Both the position numbers and the translations under genes were made by a program. Below the pieces are notes generated by a model. The model saw nothing but the letters and a program-made list of their open reading frames with translations. It was not told the DNA's origin and did no database searches. Positions 45,552 through 56,841 of a DNA stretch of 64,000 nucleotides are shown here, piece after piece (within the stretch, counting starts at the first letter, position 1; each line of letters opens with the position of its first letter). Source of the stretch: Fremontodendron californicum (taxonomy: Eukaryota > Streptophyta > Magnoliopsida > Malvales > Malvaceae); assembly GCA_030761205.1 (NCBI GenBank), contig JAULJL010000025.1, positions 4,698,001 through 4,762,000 of the forward strand, in the 5' to 3' direction.

Positions 45552-46962
45552 GTGGGAACTTATTCCCACAAACCTCTAAGTAATGGTTTCCAATCAATGG
45601 AAAAGAATCATTATTGATTTGTGGATCAACTTTATGTCTATCATGCGAAATTCATGGAGTATAATAGATTTATTATGTCATGTAATAAATATATTATTTT
45701 TCTATGTGAAGAGAAGTATTAAAATAAATAAATATATTATTTTTATATGTGAAGTGAAGTATTAAGATAGAGAGATAAAATAAATCTTACATTTGTTAAA
45801 TTGAAAACAACTTATATACAAGGGTTTCTTTATTTATCGCCCATCCTTTTAATATTTTTTTGTTCTTTGCATTATTTATACATGCCAATATTATTAGAAA
45901 TGATTAAATAATATCAAATATATCTTATATGTGTTTATAAGTAGATTTGGCAATCCGTATATTTATATTATGGATATGTTATTTTTTCGTATCATAATCA
46001 TATTTAAAGTGTTATATATTTATATATTATTTTGATATGTTAATAATTTGTATTATATAGATTTAACACACTTATGTATTCTTGTTATATTTGTGTTATT
46101 TTTTTATATTATATTTTGCATAATATTTTAATTATTTTTTGGATCATATTTATATTGTGTTCAAAATTATTAAATTTATTTGTAAACAATAATGCGAAAT
46201 AGAAATTACATTAAAAGCAATTGGTACTTGGTAGAGAGTGAATATTTTAATAAAAATAACGTTAATATTAAGTATGAGATCTTCAAATTATTTTTATCTA
46301 TCAAAAATTTCTTTTTTACATGTTAATATTAATTGTGGTGAATGATTTATATATTTTTTTACTAAGAGAAAGCAACTTCTCAAAATAAAACTAACAATTT
46401 ACCATCCCATGCTAGATCATGAATTTTAAAAAATTGAACTTTGAATCATATTATATCTCTTCTTACTAACTTATCAATTTGGGGAAGAAATTTATTTTTG
46501 ATAAAAATTTGGGAAAGCATTTTAAATTTGTAAATAAATACAAAAACCCTTCCTCCCCTTTGCCCTTGACTTGACTAGACTATTCGGTGACGCTGTTGAT
46601 GTTGGCGCTTAGTGGTGGTATGCGTGTCTTGCTCTTGATAAGCGCAGTTTTTCTTTTTCATAGATTCCTAGTGTTCCGGAGAAGTCTCTTCCTTCCCTTT
46701 CAATTACAAACAGATGTCTCATCCTCTGGCTCTTTTGAAAATCTCTGAACTTTTTATTTTATTTTATTTTATTTTTAATATGGGCTTTTGGGTTTCTATG
46801 AAAGCTTTTTTTTTTTTTTTTTTCCTTTTTTTTCGTTTATGCCGTTTCTGAGCCCATTGAGTCACAAGAGATTATTGAATCATGATACTGTCTGTTTTTT
46901 AATGGATTCGTTTTTAATATTGTTAATTTTGTAAGTGAATTAATATATATATATATATTGGT

Positions 46963-47133
46963 AATATTATCTTGTACACTAGCAATAAAGTTTTTTAACT
47001 CGACAAACAAAATTAAAAAATTATCACATATCCTTAGGCTATATTTAAAAAAATGAGACATGTGTTAGTTTTTTAACTCTGCTTGTCAAGCGGAGTTAAA
47101 AAACTGTATTGTCAGTGTACTGGATGATAATAT
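46963..47133. mobile_element. MITE family 4, copy 3
   Basis: Best-preserved copy: atattatcttgtacact at the left and, inverted, atattatcatccagtacact at the right, then ttttttaact on both sides of a short core. The TA-rich flanks suggest a TA target. Confidence 0.72.
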
Positions 47134-47183
47134 ATATATATATAGGGGCGAAGTCAAAAATATTGATGAGAGGAGACCAGAAT

Positions 47184-47429
47184 TAGATCTGCTCATAGAT
47201 CGGGTTGTGGCTCGGATTTTTTTCAACCTTATCTAAACCGGGTCCGGGCTCGTTTGTCCGTTTCATTGTTTATTTAATATTAAAAAATTAAAAAATTTAT
47301 TTTTATAATAATATTAATATTTTTATAATTAAATTTAAATAAAAATTTATTTTTTATTATTTAAACATTGATCCGAGTCGGCCCGAATAATGAAAAACCT
47401 TGCCTAAGCCCGGCTTATGAGTAGGTACA
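47184..47429 (+). mobile_element. hAT-type MITE family 2, copy 3 (diverged)
   Basis: Starts tagatctgctcatagatcgg and ends cccggcttatgagtaggtaca. Flanks accagaat and gccggaat match in 6 of 8 positions. Confidence 0.72.
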
Positions 47430-48278
47430 GCCGGAATATACATATAAAGATTTAAAGTAAAAATGAAAATCGTATATGAAATAAACCTATCCAAGGATAG
47501 AGTTATTTGTCGGCTCGAATCGGGTCGGGCCTTGGACAAGTAAATTTTTTTGCTATGTGAGTCTAACTCGACCCATTTCATGAACAACTCTAATATAAAA
47601 ATATTAAATTTAAATATTATATATGATATTAAATTTGCTAACAATATATAAAATTCTTATAATAAAATATCTTTTTTAAATATTATAATTCAAGTTGCAT
47701 ATTAAGAAATTTAATAATAAATAAAGTCTCAACGTCAAAAAATTTATTGTCTAATTAAAATATGCATAAAATTATTTCATATTATAAAAGAAAATTATAA
47801 GATTACATATATTTAGAAAAAGTAAAATAAGTCAAATGTACAATTCGTATTAGATATTGTAATTGTTTAATTTTCTTTATTTATTTTTTTCCTTATGAGC
47901 ATAGAATGAAAAATATTAAACAAAATAATTAATGTAAATACATCTATTTAATTGATTGAAAAGGTAACAGAGAGAATTAAACTAATAATAATGAATAAGA
48001 TTTAAACTAAAAATGTCATCAAATTTATTATATCAAATAAATTCTACAAATAAAGGATCAAATTGAAGGGACAAACAAAATTTGGAGGGCCAAATATAAT
48101 TTTACTTTATTTCAAAAATCTTGAAAATATTAAGGGGGCCAAATTAAAAGATCAAACCAAATTTAGAGGGGTTAAACATAATTTGAACCTTATATAACTT
48201 TTCTTTTTTTTTTTTTTTAAATTTAAGGGGGGCCAAGCCCTTGCCTTCCCCAGTCTTCGCCTATATATATATATATAA

Positions 48279-48453
48279 AATTATTTGGTACACTACTAGT
48301 AAAATATTTAGACTCCACAAGCAGGATTAACAAAATGACATGTAGTGGTAGAGTATAGCAAAAATATAATTAAAAAAAGAAGTGGGACATGTGGCAAACT
48401 CTTAACTCGCTTGTGGAATTAAGAAGTTTGCACTGTCAGTATACCAAAAACGA
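48279..48453. mobile_element. MITE family 4, copy 4
   Basis: Left aattatttggtacactact, right, inverted, tttttggtatactgacagtg. The core contains agactccacaagc and its inverse gcttgtggaatt. Flanked by (TA)n. Confidence 0.6.
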
Positions 48454-48477
48454 ACTATATATATATATATATATATT

Positions 48478-48951
48478 TCAGAATTCACAGTCTTGTTCAC
48501 CTCACCCGTTCAAAATGTTGAGCTCAAAATCATTTCAGTCTTGTTCTTCATGTAACCTTTTGTCAGGATTTGGATCCACAGAAAAGCTGGTGTTTGAACA
48601 CACACAAACCTTCTCCTCGAATGGTCCACATCAATCACCTATCGATTAAAGTTCCTCCATCCGGGAAGACCATGTTAATGGCCTAGCCATGTACAGGAAG
48701 GGATGATGTCCCAACCCAAGCACAAGCAGTGACTGTAAAACTTACATAAGAGGTTCGCCATCATAATTTTGTACGATAAACTGCATGTTGAAGTACACAA
48801 AATGCTCACTTCCTTTGGCTACAATATTGATACCCAGAACCAGTTCTCCATCTCCTGCATATATCAAAAGGCTAATGAGTTGTTAAGTGAGTTAGCCATC
48901 AAAGCTTCTTCAATTTCAAAAGCTGTATGCCTCAGGGGACTCGAAGCTTGA
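48478..48951 (+). pseudogene. Unrecognised coding-like remnant
   Basis: GC content rises and frames such as GFGSTEKLVFEHTQTFSSNG and LTSFGYNIDTQNQFSISC read like real protein, but they are in different frames and broken by stops within 500 bases. I do not recognise the family. It may be the terminal exon of a dead gene. Confidence 0.3.
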
Positions 48952-48959
48952 TAGATCAA

Positions 48960-50215
48960 GATCGATCCACGGTTTGGTCCAAACAAATATAAATCGTATA
49001 AAAAGTTACTAGAGTGTATAAAATTAATTTAATTTTACACTAATATAAGTGAATCATTCCTCTCTCTCTATATATATATATATATTGGATCTTAATTTGC
49101 TTCCCCTTCATAATTGGTCCAATTCTTGCACAATTTTCGTTTTTTAATCTTGGTTGCCAATTTTAATAATGAACAACAATAGCTATTTTCGTCAATTCAA
49201 AAGATTCTCCATATTCGTGCTTTAATATATACTAATATTTGTTATCACATGCGTCTGCATGTGAATGCTCGTTGTTTTATTTATTTTTGAATATATAATT
49301 GTATATTTTAAAAATAAATAAAACTAATAAAATGTAAATTAACTAAAATTTGGTAAAATTTATTTCATATGCAAATTATATCAATTTATTATAAAATTTA
49401 TTATTTTTAATATCAATGCAAAATTAATTATGAATAAACAAATTTAATGAAAATTTTAAATTTTTTTATTCATACTAAATAAATTGATTTATTTTTCAAG
49501 GTTAGCAAAAAATTTAAACTTTTAAAGTAAAACAGTTTCATATAAACTTTATTTTTTATTTATTATCAAAGTAATCCATTTAACAAAAGCATTTTAATAA
49601 AACTAAATTTTTTTTCCTTATAAATTAGATAAATCTTATTAATAATAAAAAAATATTTAAAATGGTAAATTAGTAATATAATGAATAACAATGAGTATTT
49701 TCGTCAGTTCAAAATATTCTTCACATTTAACGAAAGTGTTTTAATGAAATTAAATTTCTTCCTTATAAATTAGATAAATCTTATTAATAATAAAAAATAT
49801 GTAAAATGATAAATTAGTAATATAATGAACAATAATGTGTATTTTCGTCAGTTCAAAAGATTTTTCACATTTTTGCTTTTATATATACTAGTATTCGTTA
49901 TCACATGCTCGTTGATTTATTTACTTTTGAATATATAATTGTATATTTAAAAAAAATGCATATTAACTAAAATTTGTTTCACATACAAATTATATAAAAT
50001 TATTATATTATTTTTAATATTAATGCAAAATTAATTATGAATATAAAAAAATAAAATTACTTCTCAAATCTCAGTACTATTTTCCTCCTCTGACTTTTTC
50101 AAGTGCTGAAATTTCCAGCTTTAGTTTCCTGCCTCTTACCTTTTTCCATCTTCTTTTCCCCTTAAAAGAACAGTTCATCCGCGAGCCGTGGGGCAGGTGA
50201 AACAACTAGAATTCT

Positions 50216-50261
<46 letters not shown>

Positions 50262-51678
50262 ATATATTCTATTGAAATTAAATAAAGCAGATTCACAAAC
50301 CAAGCTTCCATTTTGCAGGGCAGTTCGAAACCATTTCTTACTTTAACCAATAACCATGTGTAGTGTTGGATTGGATTTAGACTTGCTCATGAATTGGGTT
50401 GGTCCGGATTATGGTTTGGATTTTTATTTATTTTATTTTATTCAGGTCCAGTTTTGAACGGGTTCAGATTGGTCCGTCGGTTCTAGACCTGTCTAAGGAT
50501 CGGGCTACTCGTCCATATTTAGGAAGGCTTGGACAAAAATATTAGGCTCGAAAAATGGGCTTAGGCAAAAAAATTAGGCCCATTTAAAATATGGGCCTGG
50601 CTTTGGCTCCAAGATTCAAGGCCCGAGCCCGACCCGGCCCGTTTTCTAATTAAATAATATATTATTTATATTTATATATATTATGTAATTTATGTCATAT
50701 AAAAATTAAATATATATAATATTATAGCGTAAACATTAAATAATATGTTAAATTGTCCAAGTTTAAGAACTTAATAAAAGAAAAAAAAAATATATATAAA
50801 ATTACTAAAGATTAAATAAATAAAAAATACATTTTAAAAAAAATTTAGAAAAAAATAATATGGGCGGGCCTATACGGGCTTGGGCTATCCATTTACAAAT
50901 ATGGGTGGGCTTGGACAAAATTTGAGGCCCATATTTCAGACCGAGCTTAGGCAATCAAATGTAATATTGATATCATACATGGACCCATTCCGAACCCGGC
51001 CCGTCCCAGCCCATGAACGCTACTCGGCCCATATTACTATTTATTTAATATAAAAAAATATTAAAAAAATATTTTTATAATTAAATATAAATAAAATTTA
51101 TTTTTTATTATTTAAACAGTGATCCGAGTTAGGCCGAACTGAAAATCTTACTCAAACTCAATCTAATACAAGTCGAGTCTGCTGGGCCGAACAGGCTATA
51201 TGTGAACAGGTCACTTGGGTTGGGTTCTTGGGAATTAGGTGCGCCCTTCAAAGAAAGAGTCATACTCGTATCCTTCTTTCACATGGAAGCCAGCCACGAA
51301 TCGCTCTCTCTAAGCCAAAAGAATATACAAATTTTGTTATCGAGTAAGGGGCTGGCTTTATCTTCTACAATATTATAAGCTGAGTCAATTGATGTGGGCA
51401 GAACGATTAGTTGACGGCAGAATATTATTACTCCAGATCAATAACCCACGCAAAATCCAAAAGAAAATGGTTAAGGGGAAGAAGAAGAAGAAGAAGAGAA
51501 GGAAATATTAATTATATTTTAAAATAAAAAAGAAATAATTTGGTATCCTTGAAAAAACAAGCTGGCATTTGCTAGTGTTCATCTTAATTAAACCAAGTCC
51601 AACTGGTAAATAATAAACTATTTTTTTTCTTTTTTTTGTTGTTGTCTGAAAATGCATTTTCTTGGTCTTCATCTTGCT
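48960..51678. other. Intergenic, AT-rich, no gene seen
   Basis: Contains a partial direct repeat (49150-49290 resembles 49680-49940, gtattttcgtcagttcaaa), a long (TA)n tract at about 50219-50268, and a mosaic of GGCCC-rich decayed MITE ends (about 50380-51210) related to family 2. Confidence 0.6.
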
Positions 51679-51688
51679 CTATATAAAG
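51679..51688 (+). promoter_or_regulatory. TATA box of the phytocyanin gene
   Basis: ctatataaag lies about 120 bases before the start codon, as expected for a plant core promoter with a short 5' UTR. Confidence 0.6.
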
Positions 51689-51799
51689 AATTCCTAATAC
51701 AAACCAACATCCAATTATCTTTCTTCCAAGGCCACATTTGATCTGTTTGATACTTTGATTTCATTCAAGTCACTACCTTTCAATTTCATAGCCAGGAAA

Positions 51800-52501
51800 A
51801 TGGCAGTGCAGCTGAGGACATTAGTTTGTTTGGCTGCCACAGCCATGCTCATCCAGTTAGCCATGGCTGCAAATTACACAGTTGGAGGTCCAAATGGAGG
51901 CTGGGATACAAGCACTGACCTACAAACTTGGGTTGCTTCTCAAAATTTTGCAGTAGCCGATAATCTGAGTAAGTCGTATGCACATTCAAATTGACATACC
52001 TATTATCTGAACAGTGTGCATCAATAATGAGTTTTAAATTGACATTACCTATTATCTGCAGTTTTCCAGTATACTCCGAACCATGATGTGCTTGAAGTTA
52101 CAAAGGCAGATTATGACTCCTGCCAGACAAGTAGCCCAATTCAGACTTATAACGATGGCAACACAGTCATAGCTTTGTCTTCTTCAGGAAAGCGATACTT
52201 CATTTGTGGAACACTTGGACATTGTAGCCAAGGAATGCAGATTGAAATAGACACCTTGGCAGTGGCTACACCACCACCAGCAACATCTCCTTCAACTCCA
52301 CCATCATCTCCAGCTCCTGGCAGTACTCCATCGTCCCCTGATGTTCCTTCAACTGAACCACCACCTGCCGGAAACTCTCCTTCTCCGACCGGTCTTTCAC
52401 CACCACCACCACCTCCCTCATCAGCTAACAGGAACAGTTTCCAGACATGCCTCACATTGGGGTTTGGTGGCCTCCTGCTGATGGTGCTTTTGGCCCTCTA
52501 A
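51800..52501 (+). CDS. Uclacyanin-like phytocyanin, secreted and GPI-anchored
   Basis: Two exons, 51800-51968 and 52062-52501, give 202 residues. Start ATG 51800 precedes a signal peptide (hydrophobic to about residue 24, cleaved after AMA). The plastocyanin-like domain begins NYTVGGPNGGWDT. The likely copper ligands are H in TPNHDVLEV, C in RYFICGT, H in LGHCSQ and M in QGM, so a type I blue-copper site appears complete. The intron lies between DNL and IFQY, the usual phytocyanin position. A proline/serine/threonine-rich stalk (arabinogalactan-type motifs) follows at about residues 125-175, then a hydrophobic C-terminus (TLGFGGLLLMVLLAL) that is a GPI-attachment signal. It probably carries out electron transfer or cell-wall redox work at the plasma membrane surface. 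Confidence 0.95.
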
Positions 52502-52686
52502 GCCTCTGAAGATTCCTTTCTTTGAAAGAATCTTCAAATTATTTTATTTTGTGATTTTTTTTCTGTTCTTTCTCTACTCTGTAAAACTCAATTGTCTGGG
52601 TTATTTGTGAATTGGATTCTTAACAATATACTACATAATTTTGCAAAGAACATTGTTATTGGGCATAGTTAGGAGAAGTACTTAAA

Positions 52687-53323
52687 CAGGGTTATCAATA
52701 TCGTACCGGCCGATACGTACAATTTTTAAAATAAAGCGAAACAATACGAGTCTCGTTCCATTCCGGTTTTAGTACCGGCCCGTACCGATCGTACCGGTCT
52801 ATACCGGTCTGTACCGGTCAATATCGATCATTACTGATACGTACCGGTTCGTACCAGTTGGTACAAAATTTTAATTTTTTTTATTTAGAAATTCACTTAT
52901 TTTAATTTTTAAACTAATTTCAATATTTGTTATGTCATGATCATTTTTATTTTTTTCATAATTATATTTATATATATATGTTCATTAAATTGGTTATTGA
53001 ACATAATTAATAATAATTTACTATATTTTTTTAACATTTTAATATTTATTTTACCTATTTGATATTTAAAAATTTTAGATATTAAATATTTAAAATTTAT
53101 ATTTGTATAAAAACATATATATACATATAATTGATGTATATTTGCATGTGTATATAATATATATTTTATTAAAAAATTTGAAAATAGGCTATACATATAG
53201 ATATATGAAAAAATATTTAAAAATATCGGTAAATCCAAAACAGTACACCGAAATACCGATACTGATACGTACCAATATCAAAACAAAAATAATATGTCCA
53301 CCGATACGGTACTGATTACCTTG
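52687..53323 (+). mobile_element. hAT-type MITE family 3 (GTACCGGT-rich), copy 1
   Basis: Starts cagggttatcaatatcgtac and ends, inverted, caaggtaatcagtaccgtat. Flanks acttaaa match on both sides (8 bp, acttaaac, if the first C is counted as target). The left end repeats gtaccggtc and tataccggtc. The CAGGG terminus fits hAT. Confidence 0.85.
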
Positions 53324-53604
53324 ACTTAAACCCAATTTATGAGTATGTGACAAGAAATAATTACAACATGGATTTCTATAATTCTCTTTTCCAGAAACCT
53401 CGATATGTGGGGAAAACATTACAAAACTCATTAAACTGCAATATCAAAACAAAAATAATATGTCCACCGATACGGTACTGATTACCTTGACTTAAACCCA
53501 ATTTATGAGTATGTGACAAGAAATAATTACAACATGGATTTCTATAATTCTCTTTTCCAGAAACCTCGATATGTGGGGAAAACATTACAAAACTCATTAA
53601 ACTG
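53273..53604 (+). repeat. Perfect 166-bp tandem duplication
   Basis: 53273-53438 and 53439-53604 look identical by eye. The unit starts in the right end of the family 3 MITE and includes its right target-duplication copy and 100 bases of flank, so the duplication happened after the MITE inserted. Confidence 0.92.
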
Positions 53605-53892
53605 TAACACAAGGGAAGATAATGAATAAACTCATTTGACTCAGCTAGTTAAAATTTATAATTATTATATTTTACATTTGGAGTAGCAGAAACCCATAGA
53701 AATTGCTAGTTTCTAGACAGAATGTCCATTGAATCAACTATCTGACCTTCACACAAATACCATTATAACAATAGTGCAAAGACCACAAGAATATTAAGTA
53801 AATAAGCAATCATAAAGAGACTGGCAGTAAGAACCAAACCATATGCATCCTTTATATTAAGCAACTGGAGGGCGAAGTACATGATCTTATGA

Positions 53893-53985
53893 TTTATGTT
53901 ATCCGGACGGACTCTTCATTTTTCTTAAAGTATCCGTGTCGGTATATACACGTATCCGACACTCACACGAGTTCTGATAACATAG
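53893..53985 (-). mobile_element. MITE family 1, copy M (internally deleted)
   Basis: Minus-oriented: ttatgttatccggacgg and actcttcatttttcttaaag at the left, gagttctgataacatag at the right, with the middle missing. Flanks cttatgat and cctgtaat match weakly. It abuts the bHLH fragment. Confidence 0.8.
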
Positions 53986-54233
53986 CCTGTAATGTGTCAA
54001 CAGCAGTAGGTGGCATGAATTGCCACATGGAAACACACCAGGAAATCCGATGAAAGGCAGCAACTTGTTGGTAGCAGCTTGCCCTTGAGAAGCAAATGCA
54101 GCTGGCACTCGAAGAGGAGGGGGGGGTGCGGCAACAAGCCTGGTCGTGTGCTCAAGGCTTTGACTTGCTGCTCCAGGTTCTCCTCGTCTGCTTTCAGCCT
54201 CTGCTTCTCATCACGAAGCTCGTTCTTCTCAGC
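53986..54233 (-). pseudogene. Last-exon fragment of an ILR3/bHLH105-like gene
   Basis: After an atgcag acceptor the minus strand reads AEKNELRDEKQRLKADEENL and EQQVKALS, then in a second frame VPAAFASQGQAATNKLLPF, then in a third MWQFMPPTAVDT. These are consecutive pieces of the C-terminal leucine zipper and tail of ILR3/bHLH115-type iron-response factors. At least two frameshifts separate them, no other exon was found upstream, and a MITE interrupts the end. Confidence 0.78.
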
Positions 54234-54298
54234 CTGCATGGATTAACAAGCCAACAGGCATACAACATAACCCAACTGCTATACAACCATCTTTATCA

Positions 54299-54900
54299 GG
54301 CTCCATTTGGATGGACGGTGAGATTAGCTCTGATGAGATTAAAAATAGCGGCGGAGGTGAGATTGAGTACTATAGCGGTGAGATTAAAATCAACGGTGGG
54401 ATATGTGTTTGAATGCAAAGCAGCATTGACGGTGAGTTTAATTATAGTGAGAAGAAAAAATGATTATTAAGGACATTAGATAAAAATATGGATATATAAT
54501 GAAAATTTTAAATTATTTGATATTTATAAAATTAATAAATTTTTAAAATTATATTTATATCAAATAATAATTTTATTAATAAATATTGAAAATTAATAGA
54601 AACGATAATAATATATCAAATATTTATTTTAGTATTATTTATGTAATTATATATTTTTTAATTAATTCTTATTAATTATATAATAATAAAATAATTTATT
54701 AATTATATTAAATTAAAAAATATTTTACATTTTTAAATAAAAAATGGCAGAGACGTTATTGTACTATTCCTTAAACATTAAAAAAAATTATCCAAAAAAA
54801 AAATAGTAAGGCCATAATTGGGAAATGCCCTCTCACTGCCTCACTGGAGGACATTATTTCCTACTGGAGCATAATGCTCTAGTGAAAAAATAACTGACCA
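54299..54900 (+). mobile_element. Tourist-like MITE, copy 3 (right end uncertain)
   Basis: Starts ggctccatttggatggacgg with repeated ggtgagatt motifs like copies at 17905 and 23627. The right boundary and duplication could not be placed. Confidence 0.5.
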
Positions 54901-56053
54901 GCACGGTATAAGTGCACCCCTATTGGGGCCAAAAAGTGCCCCAATCGGGCCGCACCAAGGCTCCAAACGGAGCCTTAGGCAAAGGCAAAATGCTTAAAAA
55001 GAAGCACTTTTTTTTATTAAAAATCACAAAAAATGACTTAATCTTTTTCTTGGTAAATGCATAATAAGAAGCATTTGGGAGAAAAATACAAAAAAAAATA
55101 AAAAAAAATTGCATGTCCAGACGTTTTCAATCGTGTTTTTATCATGTTTTGACCGTGTCCGATTTTAATTTTATTTTTTTGATGTGTTCGATACGTATTT
55201 CACAATGTCAGAGCCGTATTTGTATCGGACACGTGTCTACGAACATGGCTCCAACACTTGGACACTTCTATGATAAAAGTGTCCGTGCTTCCTAGTGTCT
55301 TTCCATAAATTGAATTTTATTTAGTACTCGTTCTCAGTGGAAACTTACATTGAATCAACATACTAGCATTTGACAAGTTATCAACTAATTAAAAAAAAAC
55401 AGCACCCTTTGACAACAAACTTTAAAAGAAAGAAATTATTGCTTCAAAATTGACAAATATTTACAATTTAAAGCTAAAAATAAAATGAAATTTATCAATC
55501 TTGAACCAATGAATTGATAAGCAAAACAGTTTCCACTAAAATCGCACCTCACAAAAACTCCAAGAAGCTTACCGGCCGCCATAACGAATTCCCTAACAGT
55601 TCAGTACTACTTTTTCATTGACTTTCTCGGAAACCAAACAGAAAAAGTTCAAACCTGACATTAGAGGGAGCATTGAGGGTAGATTGCGAGGGCCAGGCGA
55701 AGCCGGCAGCTGGAGGCGGGAAGTCATGTATGCATGCCGTAGTCAAGGAGCCAATTGGAGTTCTCAGAGGAATCCAGTTCGATGGATTTTTTTTTTTTTT
55801 TCCGGTTAAAAAGAGCGCCAAATTGAATGTCAAATTTATACATAGAAAAGGAAATTATACAAAAAAAAATGTTTTTTTTTTGTTTGAAAATATTAATTAT
55901 TCATATAATAATATCTTCCAAATGAGTCGAATCTAAAATTCATTCCCCTTACGTGTAATTTGGTCCGTAAACACCTCTTACAAAAGCCCCTGCAGGCACC
56001 AATTTAAGCACAAATTTAAAACAATTGCCGTCTGCGGTCTGCCGTGTATAATC
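54901..56053. other. Intergenic, no functional gene seen
   Basis: Contains the inverse of the gtgtccg repeat (about 55100-55310) and a stretch at 55610-55790 of higher GC content in which no family was recognised. Confidence 0.55.
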
Positions 56054-56667
56054 CGGGTAGTCGGTACCATACCGATACCGATCGTACCGGTCAGTACGTA
56101 CCGATTTTATGGTAAAACGAAACGATATCAGTATGGTACTATTTTGATTTTTGTACCGGTCCATACCGGTCGTATCGACCTGTACTGATCAATATCGACA
56201 CGTACCGATTGGTACAAAATTTTATTTTATTTTTATTTTTTAAATTTTTTCACTTATTTGATTGTTTTAAATCAATTTCTAATGTTTTCTCTACCATAAT
56301 TTTTTTACATAATTACATTTAAAAATAAATATATTTATTAAATTAATCTATTGAACTTAATTAATAATAATTTACTATATATTTTTATATTTATTTGATG
56401 TTTAAAAATTTTGAATATTAAATATTTAAAATTTTATATTTACATATAAATGTATATTTTATATAGTTAAGTGAGATATATTTGCATATGTATATGATAT
56501 ATATTTTATTATGAAACTTGAAAATAAGTTATATATACATATATATGAAAAAATATTTGAAAAATATCGATAAATTCGAAAAGATACGTTGAAATACATC
56601 GGTACCGATACATACCAGTACCAAAATAAAAAACGATACACTCACCGTTACCGTACTGACTACCTTG
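56054..56667 (+). mobile_element. hAT-type MITE family 3, copy 2
   Basis: Starts cgggtagtcggtaccatacc and ends, inverted, caaggtagtcagtacggtaa. Flanks gtataatc (56046-56053) and gcataatc (56668-56675) match in 7 of 8 positions. Confidence 0.87.
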
Positions 56668-56831
56668 GCATAATCAACTATAGCATATAAGCTCCACATT
56701 TTTATTATATTACTTATGAGAAATTATCTCATGTATAGTTAATGAAATTCTTAAATTTTATAAGCGAATTAACAAAATAACACATACTCTTCAAGACTAA
56801 TTAAAATAATTAAAAAAAAAAAAAAAAGACA

Positions 56832-56841
56832 TGTGATAATC
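56832..56841. repeat. MULE target-site duplication, left copy
   Basis: tgtgataatc, identical to 62506-62515. Mutator-type elements make 9-11 bp duplications. Confidence 0.88.

Larger units (their letters stand above)
44295..48278. other. Intergenic, AT-rich, repeats only
   Basis: No gene was recognised. It contains two hAT-type MITEs of family 2 (45262, 47184), a small related fragment near 47500-47592 (tagagttatttgtcggctcg ... catgaacaactcta), a family 4 MITE (46963), and several (TA)n runs. Confidence 0.6.

Noticed and set aside
52147..52455. Minus-strand glycine-rich frame
   Set aside because: It is the antisense of the proline-rich stalk of the phytocyanin.
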